From NCBI RefSeq assembly GCF_014873495.1, contig NZ_JADBGF010000001.1, positions 3,844,001 through 3,908,000 of the forward strand: a DNA stretch of 64,000 nucleotides, given 5' to 3'. The notes under the pieces were generated by a model, which was not told where the DNA came from, searched no databases, and was given only the letters and a program-made list of their open reading frames with translations. The stretch comes from Streptomyces stelliscabiei (GTDB taxonomy: Bacteria > Actinomycetota > Actinomycetes > Streptomycetales > Streptomycetaceae). Made by a program: the position numbers and the translations under genes. Of this stretch, positions 25,185 through 33,868 are shown in pieces (within the stretch, counting starts at the first letter, position 1; each line of letters starts with the position of its first letter).

Positions 25185-26954
25185 TCAGCCCTTCCGCAGC
25201 ACCAGCTCCGTGTTGCGGTCGCCGGGGGTGCCGGTGAGGGTGTCGCGGCGGCCGGGCGCGTTGTAGGACAGCTCGCGGTAGAGGGCGGCGAGGCCGGTCT
25301 GCGAGAGGTCCGTGAAGTCGGTGGCGTGCGGGGCGGCCGATTCGATCAGGGTGGTGAACAGGGAGATCGTGCCGTCCTTGTTGTCCACCAGCTCGATGAC
25401 GCGGGCGAGTTGGGGGAAGTCGATGTGGGAGGCCGTGGAGATCTCCCAGAAGGACCCGTTCACGGACTTGTGCGGCGTGATGCGGTTGCGGTGGCTGTGG
25501 CCGTTCACCCAGGCCAGGACGTTGCGGTGGCGGCCGAGCAGGGACAGCACCTCGTCACCGCCGTGGCGGGCCTCCTTGGGGCGGGCCGGGTCCTTGCGGA
25601 GGTTGCGCATCGACGCGCTGGTGTGGTGGCTGAACACGACGGCGTACGAACCGTTCTTGGCGGCCTCCTTCAGCGTGCGGTCCAGCCACGTGAGCTGGGC
25701 CGTGCCGAGGGAGCCCTCGTAGTGGCCGCCGGGGTCGGTGGAGTCGAGGCTGATGCCGATGACGTCGTCACCGACGCGGAAGGCGTAGTACTGGGTGCGG
25801 GCGTCGAGGTTGGCCTGCGAGTAGCCGTGGCCGACCGGGCCTGGGCCCGTGTGGGCCGGGTCCAGGTGGGCCTTCAGGTAGTCCTGCGGGGTGAAGGGGG
25901 CGCGGCCCTCGTCCGGGGTGACCGCGCGCATCTTCTTCGCCTGGGCCTTGAGGACGGCCCTCCACTCGGCGCCCCGGGGGTCGCCGCCGCTCTTGACGTT
26001 GTCCCAGAGTGCCTTGCCGACGCGCTCGTCCAGCGTCATCAGCTTCCGGCCGCCGACCGCGAAGTCGGCGAAGAAGGAGTCGCCGGGGGCGTAGCAGCCG
26101 CCGGGGAGGGAGTCGTGGTTGCCGACCGTGGAGTACCAGGGGACGTTCAGGCCGGGGCTGTTGACCTCGCGGATCGCTGCGGCGAGGAAGCCGTTCAGCC
26201 GCGGGAAGCCGAGCTGCTTGTCGGCGTCGCGCAGGGCCGCGTCCGGCTGCCAGTAGAGCGTGAGACCGCTGTCCTGGACACCCTCGTAGCGGCGCGGGTC
26301 ACCGGAGTTGGGAGTGACACGGCCGCCGCTCATCACCTTCAGGAACCAGTCCAGTTCCGTCCGGGAGTTGTTGTCGGTGTTGTCGCCAGTCGTCATGACG
26401 AAGTGCAGGGGGGAGCCGGTCACCGGGGCTCCGCGCAGCGCGTTCACCCGCTCGACGAGCGAGACCGCCCCGGCCACGGACAGCGCCTCCTGCGGGCGCC
26501 AGGCGCTGGCGGTCTGGGCGCGCAGGTACTCGTAGCGCAGCGGGTGCTGGACGTCCACCACGTGCAGGTCGGTGAACTGCACGAAGGACGCCAGTGCCGT
26601 ACGGCGCTTCTCGCGGCCGGACTTGGGGGTGGCCAGGTCGCCGCGGACGACCCGCGCCCAGGCGGGGCCGGAGCCGAGACGACGGTAGCCGGAGGAGCCC
26701 CGCGGGGTGGCGACCGAGGCGAGGGTCGTTCCCCGTGTGTACGGCGCGAGGGGTGCGGCCGGAGCCTGTCTGTTGGAGAGGTTCGTCAGGGGGATCTCGG
26801 TGGCCTCGGCGGCGGTGGAGGCGGCATGGGCGGCGGTCTCCGGCCGCAGGGCGAAGCCGGCCCCCGCGGCGAGGCCGACCGCGCCGGTGGCGGCGAGGAA
26901 GGCCCGGCGGTCAGGGTTGGTGGCGGCGGCAGCGACTGAGCGTATGCGCGACAT
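25185..26954 (-). CDS. Tat-exported metallophosphoesterase (TIGR03767 type)
   Basis: A 589-residue secreted calcineurin-like phosphoesterase. The N terminus has a twin-arginine signal (NPDRRAFLAATGAVGLAAGAG). Metal-binding motifs are complete and in order: FTDLHVVD, TTGDNTDNN, VGNHDS, SHHTSAS and GHSHRNRI. This matches the actinobacterial TIGR03767 family, whose substrates are unknown; phosphate release from external organic phosphates is plausible. The length is usual for the family. The ATG at 26954 begins the signal peptide. The upstream 277 bases to the NUDIX gene contain no other gene; a PHO-type promoter there would support phosphate control, but I see no clear PHO box. Confidence 0.88.
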   Translation of the reverse strand: MSRIRSVAAAATNPDRRAFLAATGAVGLAAGAGFALRPETAAHAASTAAEATEIPLTNLSNRQAPAAPLAPYTRGTTLASVATPRGSSGYRRLGSGPAWARVVRGDLATPKSGREKRRTALASFVQFTDLHVVDVQHPLRYEYLRAQTASAWRPQEALSVAGAVSLVERVNALRGAPVTGSPLHFVMTTGDNTDNNSRTELDWFLKVMSGGRVTPNSGDPRRYEGVQDSGLTLYWQPDAALRDADKQLGFPRLNGFLAAAIREVNSPGLNVPWYSTVGNHDSLPGGCYAPGDSFFADFAVGGRKLMTLDERVGKALWDNVKSGGDPRGAEWRAVLKAQAKKMRAVTPDEGRAPFTPQDYLKAHLDPAHTGPGPVGHGYSQANLDARTQYYAFRVGDDVIGISLDSTDPGGHYEGSLGTAQLTWLDRTLKEAAKNGSYAVVFSHHTSASMRNLRKDPARPKEARHGGDEVLSLLGRHRNVLAWVNGHSHRNRITPHKSVNGSFWEISTASHIDFPQLARVIELVDNKDGTISLFTTLIESAAPHATDFTDLSQTGLAALYRELSYNAPGRRDTLTGTPGDRNTELVLRKG

Positions 26955-27231
26955 GGCGCGGTCTCCCCGAGTGCGAACGCGTCGGAAGTGGTCGCGGGGC
27001 CGCTCCGCGGTGGGGCCGGAGTGAGGTTCCCGCTCTTCCTCGAATGCTTGGCAGCGGGGGTGGCCTGGACGTTAACGACGTCGCAACGGACAGCGCCGAT
27101 CACCGTACGTGGATCTACGGCGACGGTGCGCGTCACCGGGGGTTCCCGAATGTGAGCGGGAGTGAGGGAAGGCGGTCACTCCTTGTTCATCTGCGGGGGT
27201 ACGGCACCTGTTTCGCCGTGGGCCCGGGAAG

Positions 27232-27684
27232 TCACCGCGGCGACAGCCTGCCGTGCCCGGGGCGTTCCCTCCACAGGCGCAGGCCCACGTCCACCAGGTC
27301 CACCCGGTCCAGGTCCGGGATCTCGGTCAGGGGGTGCCAGGCGGCCATGTCCGTGGAGCCGTTCGTCTCGTGGCGGAGGTCGCCGCCGGTGACGCGGGCC
27401 TCGTAGACGATGCCGAGGGCCTGGAAGTCGACGCGGGTGCCCAGGCGGCGGGGGTCCTCGCGTCTGATGGTGTCGATGCCGAGGAGGGCGGTGGGTTCGA
27501 CCGCGTGGCCGGTCTCCTCGGCCACCTCGCGGACGACCGTGTCGTAGGGGTCCTCACCGTGCTCCATACCGCCGCCCGGCAGGGTCCACCTCCGCACGCC
27601 CTCCCGGGAGACCCAGCGGGCCAGCAGCAGTTGCCCGTCACGGACACACACGGCGTAGGCCGCCACCCTCAACTGCTCACGCAT
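27232..27684 (-). CDS. NUDIX hydrolase
   Basis: A 150-residue hydrolase of nucleoside diphosphates linked to X. The Nudix box is complete: GGGMEHGEDPYDTVVREVAEETG (G-x5-E-x7-REVAEETG, about residues 37-59), with the REUXEE glutamates that bind magnesium. The N terminus (LRVAAYAVCVRDGQLLLARW) and the downstream strand pattern are ordinary for small MutT-like or ADP-ribose-type enzymes, but there is no specificity loop I recognise. It is cytoplasmic and monocistronic. It is divergent from the subtilase gene; a GGGTTAACCC palindrome lies in the intergenic region at 27744-27753. Confidence 0.9.
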   Translation of the reverse strand: MREQLRVAAYAVCVRDGQLLLARWVSREGVRRWTLPGGGMEHGEDPYDTVVREVAEETGHAVEPTALLGIDTIRREDPRRLGTRVDFQALGIVYEARVTGGDLRHETNGSTDMAAWHPLTEIPDLDRVDLVDVGLRLWRERPGHGRLSPR

Positions 27685-27914
27685 GCACGCACGTTACCCA
27701 CAATGTCCGCTCATGCGCGGCCATTGCACCCATGACGGGTTGAGGGTTAACCCCATGAAATGGATCCGTTGCGGTCAGCTCTCCCCAAACATCTATCACT
27801 TTGGTAAGACTGGGCGATCAGCCGGGACCACATAACGGACCGGACCGATCCGAACCTGCCGCTCGGATCACCCATGCCCGTGCTCACTGAATTCCTTACC
27901 TACAAGGGATGTCG

Positions 27915-30900
27915 ATGACCCTCACCCCCCAGCCCGGCCCCCGGCCGGGTTCGAGACGCGTGGCCCGCACAGCCGTGGCCGCGGGTCTGGTCGCCGCGCT
28001 CTCCGCGGCCGGGCCGATACCCATGGCCTTCTCGGCGGACAACCCGTCCACCACCGTCCCGTCCGACGGCGGTGTCAAGTCCGCGCACGACAAGCTCGGC
28101 TCGAACGACGCCGACCTCCTCGCCGAGGCCAAGGCCGACGGCGACAAGAACGTCACGATGATGATCGCGACCGCCCCCGGCAAGACCGAGCAGGTCGCCG
28201 AGCAGCTGGACGCGGTCAAGGGCGGCTCCGTGGGTCGCACCTACGACAAGCTCGGCTACGTCCGCGCCACGGTCCCGACCAAGCGCGCCGACGCGGCCAT
28301 CTCGGCCGCCGCGAAGCTCTCCTCCGTGCAGGGCATCGACCTGCGCCACGAGATCGTCCTCGACGACCCCTCGCCGGCCGCGGACACCGCGAAGAGCGCG
28401 AAGACGCAGGGCACGGTCGCCGAGACCTACCCCGGCCCGGACAAGAACACCCCCGCAAAGAACCCGTACAACCCGTCCTTCGAGACGGGCGCCGTGGACT
28501 TCGTGCGGAAGAACCCGACGGCCGACGGCCGGGGCATCACCATCGGCGTCCTGGACTCCGGCGTCGACCTCGCGCACCCGGCGCTGCAGAAGACGACCAC
28601 CGGCGAGCGCAAGATCGTCGACTGGGTGACGTCCACCGACCCGATCGTCGACAACGACCTCAGCTGGCGTCCGATGACGAACTCGGTCTCCGGACCGACG
28701 TTCACCTTCGGCGGCCGCACCTGGACCGCCCCCGCGGGCTCCTACTCCGTCAACACCTTCCGCGAGTCCGCCACGGCGGGCGGCGACGCGGCGGGCGACG
28801 TGAACCGCGACGGCGACACCACCGACGCGTGGGGCGTGCTCTACGACGCGGCGGCCGGCACGGTCACCGTCGACGTCAACCAGAACTTCGACTTCCGCGA
28901 CGACAAGCCGATGAAGCCGTACAAGGACGGCTACCAGATCGGCTACTTCGGCACGGACAACCCGGCGACCGACGTCGCCGAGCGTCAGCCGTTCGTCGTG
29001 GAGTACCGCAAGGACGTCCCGATGGACCCCTTCGGGGGCGACTGGGTCGGCAAGAAGGCCGACTTCGTCAACATCGGCCTCATCTCCAGCGAGCACGGCA
29101 CCCACGTCGCCGGCATCACCGCCGCGAACGGCCTGTTCGGCGGCAAGATGAACGGCGCCGCCCCCGGCGCGAAGATCGTCTCGTCCCGCGCCTGCGAGTT
29201 CGGCCCCGGCTGCACCAACGTGGCGCTCACCGAGGGCATGATCGACCTCGTCGTCAACCGCGGCGTCGACATCGTCAACATGTCCATCGGCGGCCTCCCG
29301 GCGCTGAACGACGGCAACAACGCGCGCGCCGAGCTGTACACGCGCCTCATCGACACCTACGGCGTCCAGCTGGTCATCTCGGCCGGCAACTCGGGCCCCG
29401 GCGCCAACACCATCGGCGACCCCGGTCTGGCCGACAAGGTGATCTCGGTCGGCGCGTCCATCTCCAAGGAGACCTGGGCCTCGAACTACGGCTCCGAGGT
29501 CGCCAAGGGCTACCAGCTGTTCAACTTCTCCTCGCGCGGCCCGCGTGAGGACGGCGGCTTCACCCCGACCCTGGTGGCCCCCGGCGCCGCGGTCAACACC
29601 GCCCAGACCTGGCTGCCCGGCGTCATCGCCCCCGAGGCCGGCTACACCCTGCCGGCCGGCTACCAGATGCTGAACGGCACCTCGATGGCCTCCCCGCAGG
29701 CGGCCGGTGCCTCCGCACTGCTGCTCAGCGCCGCGAAGCAGAAGGGCATCGCCCTGCCGCCCGCGAAGCTGCGCACCGCGCTGACCTCGACCGCGGACCA
29801 CATCCGCCGCGTGCAGGCGTACGCCGAGGGCGCGGGCCTGATGGACATCGAGGCCGCCTGGAAGTCGATCAAGGCGGGCGCCTCGGCGCACGAGTACACC
29901 GTCAAGGCCCCCGTCGACACGGCGATCGACTTCGCGCTGAAGACCCCGGGCTTCGGCACCGGCGTCTACGACCGCGAGGGCGGCCTGAAGGCCGGGCAGA
30001 CGAAGACGTACGACGTCACCGTCACCCGCACCACCGGCGCCGACAAGGCGATCGCGCACGACCTGCGCCTCAAGAACGACGAGAACGACGCGTTCTCGAT
30101 CGTCGGCGGCGACACGGTCTCCCTGCCGCTGAACAAGCCGGTCACCGTGAAGATCGCCGCCACGCCCGAAGAGGCCGGCATCAGCAGCGTGATCCTGGAG
30201 GTCGACGACCCGAAGACCGTGGGCGTCGACAAGCAGATCCTCAACACGGTGGTCGTCTCCAAGCCGCTGAAGTACACCCACTCGGTGTCCGGCACGGTCC
30301 AGCGCAACGCCTTCAAGTCGTACTTCGTCACCGTCCCCGAGGGCGCCAAGTCCCTTGAGGTCGCGATCGGCGGACTGAAGGACAAGAGCCAGACCCGCTT
30401 CATCGCCAACCACCCGTACGGTGTCGCGGTCGAGAGCACCAGCTCCCTGACCTGCTACAACAACTTCCAGGACGGGGGCGGCTGCAAGCCGGACGTGCGT
30501 TCGTACGCCAACCCGCAGCCCGGTGTCTGGGAGTTCGAGGTCGAGTCGCGCCGGACGTCTCCGCTGCTCGACAACCCCTTCAAGCTCGACTTCGCGGTGT
30601 ACGGGGCGAACTTCGACCCCGAGGTCGTCACCGTGCCCGAGGCCAAGGTCGGCACCCCGACCGCCGCCTCCTGGAAGGTGATCAACAAGCTCGCCCCCAT
30701 CGAGGGCAAGCTGACGGGCGGCCCGCTCGGCTCGGCCAAGACCGACCGGCCGACCATCGCCACCGGTGCCACCCAGACCTCCACGGTCACGGTGCCCGCG
30801 GGCGCCAAGTCCCTGGACGTCTCCATCGGCAACACGGCCGACACGGGCGCCGACCTCGACCTGTACGTCTACGACGCCGCGGGCACCCAGGTCGGCAGCT

Positions 30901-31229
30901 CCGCGGACGGCGACTCCGAGGAGTCCGTCTCCCTGCCGTCGCCGGCCGCCGGTACCTACACCATCGAGGTCGTCGGCTACGCGGTCCCGTCCGGGTCCAC
31001 CGCGTACGACTACCGCGACGTGTTCTTCTCCTCCGCCCTCGGCGAGGTGAAGGTCGCGGGTGCCACCGTCAAGCTCGGCACGGGTCAGTCGACCACCGTC
31101 TCCGGTGACGTCGTCGCGGCCGCCCAGGCCCCGGCCGGCCGGGAGTTCTTCGGCCAGGTCCAGCTGGTCAACGCGCGCGGCACCGCCGCGGGCACCGGCA
31201 GCGTGCGGATCGAGAAGGTCACGCCGTAG
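27915..31229 (+). CDS. Large secreted subtilase (S8 serine peptidase)
   Basis: A secreted protease of about 1104 residues. The ATG at 27915 has AAGGG at the right spacing; an ATG two codons earlier is too close to it. A signal peptide (VARTAVAAGLVAALSAAGPIPMAFS) leads into a propeptide inhibitor-like region, then the catalytic triad: Asp in IGVLDSGVD (about 213), His in SEHGTHVAGI (about 394) and Ser in NGTSMASPQAAG (about 590). A long insertion between Asp and His and a beta-rich C terminus with a PPC-like domain (TGADLDLYVYDAAGTQVG, AGTYTIEVVGYA) complete it. Such large Streptomyces subtilases degrade extracellular proteins during growth or development. A strong terminator follows at 31252-31289. 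Confidence 0.93.
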   Translation: MTLTPQPGPRPGSRRVARTAVAAGLVAALSAAGPIPMAFSADNPSTTVPSDGGVKSAHDKLGSNDADLLAEAKADGDKNVTMMIATAPGKTEQVAEQLDAVKGGSVGRTYDKLGYVRATVPTKRADAAISAAAKLSSVQGIDLRHEIVLDDPSPAADTAKSAKTQGTVAETYPGPDKNTPAKNPYNPSFETGAVDFVRKNPTADGRGITIGVLDSGVDLAHPALQKTTTGERKIVDWVTSTDPIVDNDLSWRPMTNSVSGPTFTFGGRTWTAPAGSYSVNTFRESATAGGDAAGDVNRDGDTTDAWGVLYDAAAGTVTVDVNQNFDFRDDKPMKPYKDGYQIGYFGTDNPATDVAERQPFVVEYRKDVPMDPFGGDWVGKKADFVNIGLISSEHGTHVAGITAANGLFGGKMNGAAPGAKIVSSRACEFGPGCTNVALTEGMIDLVVNRGVDIVNMSIGGLPALNDGNNARAELYTRLIDTYGVQLVISAGNSGPGANTIGDPGLADKVISVGASISKETWASNYGSEVAKGYQLFNFSSRGPREDGGFTPTLVAPGAAVNTAQTWLPGVIAPEAGYTLPAGYQMLNGTSMASPQAAGASALLLSAAKQKGIALPPAKLRTALTSTADHIRRVQAYAEGAGLMDIEAAWKSIKAGASAHEYTVKAPVDTAIDFALKTPGFGTGVYDREGGLKAGQTKTYDVTVTRTTGADKAIAHDLRLKNDENDAFSIVGGDTVSLPLNKPVTVKIAATPEEAGISSVILEVDDPKTVGVDKQILNTVVVSKPLKYTHSVSGTVQRNAFKSYFVTVPEGAKSLEVAIGGLKDKSQTRFIANHPYGVAVESTSSLTCYNNFQDGGGCKPDVRSYANPQPGVWEFEVESRRTSPLLDNPFKLDFAVYGANFDPEVVTVPEAKVGTPTAASWKVINKLAPIEGKLTGGPLGSAKTDRPTIATGATQTSTVTVPAGAKSLDVSIGNTADTGADLDLYVYDAAGTQVGSSADGDSEESVSLPSPAAGTYTIEVVGYAVPSGSTAYDYRDVFFSSALGEVKVAGATVKLGTGQSTTVSGDVVAAAQAPAGREFFGQVQLVNARGTAAGTGSVRIEKVTP

Positions 31230-31251
31230 CGCGCCGGTAGTGCGTGAGTGA

Positions 31252-31289
31252 CGAAGGGGCGGGTGTCCACCAGGACACCCGCCCCTTCG
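31252..31289 (+). terminator. Intrinsic terminator after the subtilase
   Basis: A 17-base perfect stem (cgaaggggcgggtgtcc / ggacacccgccccttcg) with a four-base loop, 22 bases after the subtilase stop. TnpB element 2 begins directly beyond it. Confidence 0.85.
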
Positions 31290-31318
31290 GCGTTCAGCGG
31301 GTCACTGTTCAGCGTGCT

Positions 31319-31388
31319 TCTTGCGAGGAACCCCGGGCGTTTACGCCTGGGAGGAATCGCATCGTGTGGTGGCGACGCGGAGCGTCGC
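31319..31388. repeat. Left-end block shared with element 1
   Basis: Homologous to 9804-9873. Hairpin one lies at 31332-31351 (cccgggcg...cgcctggg) and hairpin two, identical to that of element 1, at 31372-31388 (gcgacgc-gga-gcgtcgc). Confidence 0.75.
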
Positions 31389-31537
31389 GGTGTCCGGGAG
31401 TTCGGGCGCGGAGCGTCGGTAGGGCTGTCCGGCGGAGCCGGGGCAATATCGAACGTACGGTCGGTGGGTCGCTGGATGGCGGGGTGGGTGTGCGGACGTC
31501 GTCCGTCTGTGCGGGCGGCTGGGGAGGTTCGGGTGTC

Positions 31538-32791
31538 ATGAAGCTGGTGGTGCAGGTCAAGCTGTTGCCGACGCCCGTACAGGCGGCGGCGCTTGAGGCG
31601 ACCCTGCACGCCTGCAACGAGGCGGCGTCCTGGGCGTCCGAGGTCGCCTTCGACAAGGATGTGAAGCGGAACTTCGCGCTGCGCGAGCACACCTACGCCG
31701 AGATCAGGCACCGCTGGGGGCTCGGTTCCCAGGCGGCCCAGCACGTGATCAAGAAGACCTGCGACGCCTACCGCACACTGGCGGCGAATGCGAAGGCCGG
31801 GAACCTCGGCAAGCGGTGGTCCAAGCGGTACCGGCGGGCGGCAGAGAAGCCGATCGTCTTCCGGCCCGAGGGCGCGCAGCCCTATGACGACCGGATGCTG
31901 TCCTGGCGGATCACCGACCGGACCGTCTCGCTCTGGACGTTGTCGGGGCGGGTGAAGGGGGTGGTGTTCACCGCCTCCCCGGAGCAGCTGGCCCCTCTGG
32001 CTCTGTACCGCAAGGGCGAGTCGGACCTGCTGTACCGGGACGGCATGTGGTTCCTGAACGCGACCTGCGAGATCCCCGAAGCGCCCCTGAACACCGACCC
32101 GGACGGCTTCCTCGGCATCGACCTGGGGATCGTGAACGTCGCCACCACGAGTGACGGCCAGATCATGGCGGGGCGCGCGCTGAACCGGGGACGGTTGCGT
32201 GAGCGCGCCCTGCGCACCAAGCTGCACCGCAAGAGCACCCCGTCCGCCAGGCGCCGGCTGAAGAAACGCAGGCGCAAGGAAGCACGGCGGGCCAGGGACA
32301 TCAACCACAAGATCGCGAAACATGTGGTGGCCGAGGCAGAACGCACCGGACGCGGAATCGCCCTGGAGGACCTGACGGGCATCCGCGAACGGGTACGGCT
32401 TCGCAGGCCCCAACGGGCCACCGACTCCAGCTGGTCCTTCGCCCAGCTGGGGCAGTTCGTCGCGTACAAGGCCAGGAAGGCCGGGGTGCCGGTGGTGTAC
32501 GTCGATCCGGCGTACACCTCCCGCACCTGCGCCGAGTGCGGCCACATCGACAGAGCGAACCGGGTCTCCCAGGCCTGGTTCGCGTGCCGGTCCTGCGGAT
32601 TCGTTGATCACGCAGACCGCAACGGCTCCCGCAACATCCGCGCCCGCACGGAAGAGTTGTGGCGACGCGGGGCGCAGTCAACCGCCCCAGACCCACCCCC
32701 GACACCCGAGGGCGGGACAGGACGCAAGCACAGCACCACAGCCAGTGGCGCCCGCTGTGCAAACCCGGGACTTCAGTCCCGGGTACGTTGA
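31538..32791 (+). CDS. tnpB: TnpB RNA-guided nuclease
   Basis: A 417-residue TnpB (ATG at 31538). It begins KLVVQVKLLPTPVQAAALEATL, the usual TnpB start, and carries all three RuvC acidic positions: Asp in FLGIDLGIVNVAT (about 194), Glu in IALEDLTGIR (about 276) and Asp in DHADRNGSRNIRAR (about 361). The zinc finger is CAEC...CRSC between the last two. It is therefore predicted active as a guide-RNA-directed DNA endonuclease that helps its transposon persist. The last 50 residues (after RTEELWRRG) are low complexity because the frame runs through the RNA scaffold and right-end hairpin, stopping at 32789-32791. There is no partner transposase. It is only distantly related to the gene of element 1. 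Confidence 0.9.
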   Translation: MKLVVQVKLLPTPVQAAALEATLHACNEAASWASEVAFDKDVKRNFALREHTYAEIRHRWGLGSQAAQHVIKKTCDAYRTLAANAKAGNLGKRWSKRYRRAAEKPIVFRPEGAQPYDDRMLSWRITDRTVSLWTLSGRVKGVVFTASPEQLAPLALYRKGESDLLYRDGMWFLNATCEIPEAPLNTDPDGFLGIDLGIVNVATTSDGQIMAGRALNRGRLRERALRTKLHRKSTPSARRRLKKRRRKEARRARDINHKIAKHVVAEAERTGRGIALEDLTGIRERVRLRRPQRATDSSWSFAQLGQFVAYKARKAGVPVVYVDPAYTSRTCAECGHIDRANRVSQAWFACRSCGFVDHADRNGSRNIRARTEELWRRGAQSTAPDPPPTPEGGTGRKHSTTASGARCANPGLQSRVR

Positions 32792-32793
32792 CC
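32640..32793 (+). ncRNA. Candidate omega-RNA scaffold and right end (element 2)
   Basis: This stretch overlaps the 3' end of tnpB and contains two stems: gcacagc...gctgtgc (about 32727-32759) and acccgggac-ttcag-tcccgggt (about 32763-32784). In characterised TnpB systems the guide RNA scaffold occupies this position and the guide comes from the DNA just past the right end, here from about 32793, i.e. the 3' end of the convergent regulator gene. Boundaries are not determinable by eye. Confidence 0.45.
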
Positions 32794-32796
32794 GGG

Positions 32797-33867
32797 TCAC
32801 TCGCACGACAGCTTCTCCGATGCGGGCAGCGCCGCCTCCATCCAGGCCCGCTCGTGGGCGATCTGCGCCTCCTTCGTGGTCCAGACGTCCGGGTGGGCAC
32901 TGTCCTGGGGGATGCCCACGAGGACGTGGTCGCCCTGCTTCAGCCGGGGATCGACGTCCTGGTCCATGGGGAAGACGATCCGTTCCCCGCCCTTGTCGGG
33001 CTTGATCCAGTGGTCCACCTCGACGGTGATCCGGTCCTGCGCGGCGCCGGGGACCGGTTCGACCTCGGTGACGGTGCCCTCGACGATGAAGCGGGCACAG
33101 GCGACGTACCCCTCCCGGCTGAGCGAGGCCGAGTCGCCGCCGCCGTCCCCCTTGTGGGCGTCGCCGTCGTCGCGACCCGCCGACTCCTGGGACACACCCG
33201 AGTCGGCGGACGACTTCGTGTCCGCCGCGCCGCCGTCCTGCATGACGCCCCAGCCCACGCCGAGGACCACGGAGGCGACCGCCGCGGCGGCGAGGCCCCC
33301 GAAGGCGATGCGCGCGACCCGCCGGGCACGGTCCGGCCGCGGCAGCAGGGGCGTCACCGACGCGGTGGGGGCCGGCGCGGTCCCGGACACCCGCCCGGGG
33401 TCCGTCTGGGCACCGGCCGCGTCCCCCGGCCGCGCGGCCGCGAATCGCCCCGGCGGGGCCCCGGCCAGGGCGTCGTCGCCGGTCACCGCCAGCGCCTCGC
33501 CGATGATCCCCAGCTGCTCCCGCAGCAGCGCGACATCGGCGGCGGCCGTGTCCCGCGCCGCCATGAACTCCGCGTCCCGCAGCGCCTCTTCGGGCAGCGG
33601 ATCGTCGAGAAGGGCGGCCATCAGCGCGTCCATACCGGCATGGACGGGGCCGTCGTGACCGCTGTCGTCGTACCGCCGAGCGCCGTCGTGACCGCTGTCG
33701 TCGTACGACCGAGCGCCCTCGTGTTCGTCGTCGGCGCGGCGCGCGCCGTCACCGGGGGCGAGGCCCTCACGGGCACCGTCCCCGCGAGCGAGGCCGTCTC
33801 GCTCGACGCCGTCCCGCGCGACGTCCTCGTACTCGGCGTCGCGCCTGCTGTCGTCCCGGGCGGCCAC
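32797..33867 (-). CDS. Membrane protein encoded with an ECF sigma factor, probable anti-sigma regulator
   Basis: A 356-residue protein starting with a GTG one base after the sigma-factor stop, so the two are translationally linked. The N-terminal cytoplasmic half is acidic/basic and contains a tandem repeat (YDDSGHDGAR twice), then MDALMAALLDDPLPEEALRDAEFMAARD, followed by a single membrane segment (IAFGGLAAAAVASVVLGVGWGV) and an extracytoplasmic domain with two cysteines (YVACARF and the C-terminal LSCE). The layout of cytoplasmic domain, one membrane pass and outer sensor is that of an anti-sigma factor, but I see no zinc-binding HxxxCxxC motif, so the role is inferred from position. Its stop codon abuts TnpB element 2. 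Confidence 0.7.
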   Translation of the reverse strand: MAARDDSRRDAEYEDVARDGVERDGLARGDGAREGLAPGDGARRADDEHEGARSYDDSGHDGARRYDDSGHDGPVHAGMDALMAALLDDPLPEEALRDAEFMAARDTAAADVALLREQLGIIGEALAVTGDDALAGAPPGRFAAARPGDAAGAQTDPGRVSGTAPAPTASVTPLLPRPDRARRVARIAFGGLAAAAVASVVLGVGWGVMQDGGAADTKSSADSGVSQESAGRDDGDAHKGDGGGDSASLSREGYVACARFIVEGTVTEVEPVPGAAQDRITVEVDHWIKPDKGGERIVFPMDQDVDPRLKQGDHVLVGIPQDSAHPDVWTTKEAQIAHERAWMEAALPASEKLSCE

Positions 33868-33868
33868 G

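Larger units (their letters stand above)
31301..32793 (+). mobile_element. TnpB-only transposon, apparently complete (element 2)
   Basis: The left end shares the two hairpins and GGGAGGAATCGCATC with element 1, the tnpB gene is full length, and the right end has hairpins (32747-32759 region and 32763-32786). No TnpA is present. It sits between the subtilase terminator and the 3' end of the convergent membrane regulator gene, whose stop codon starts four bases beyond the inferred end. The octamer gggtcact occurs at 31299-31306 and at 32794-32801 flanking the element; whether it reflects the target site or chance is open. Ends are inferred to within about ten bases. Confidence 0.65.

Noticed and set aside
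27744..27753. GGGTTAACCC palindrome between the NUDIX and subtilase genes as an operator
   Set aside because: It is a perfect 10-mer but there is no neighbouring regulator and it lies in low-complexity ggttgaggg context; evidence is too thin for a call.
27900..30413. 837-codon minus-strand open frame opposite the subtilase
   Set aside because: It is the shadow of a well-supported protease gene; the translation is Val/Gly/Arg/Asp-rich without any domain.
31292..31314. Repeated gttcagcg at 31292-31299 and 31307-31314 as a target-site duplication
   Set aside because: Both copies lie on the same side of the TnpB element, and IS200/IS605-type elements do not make target duplications.
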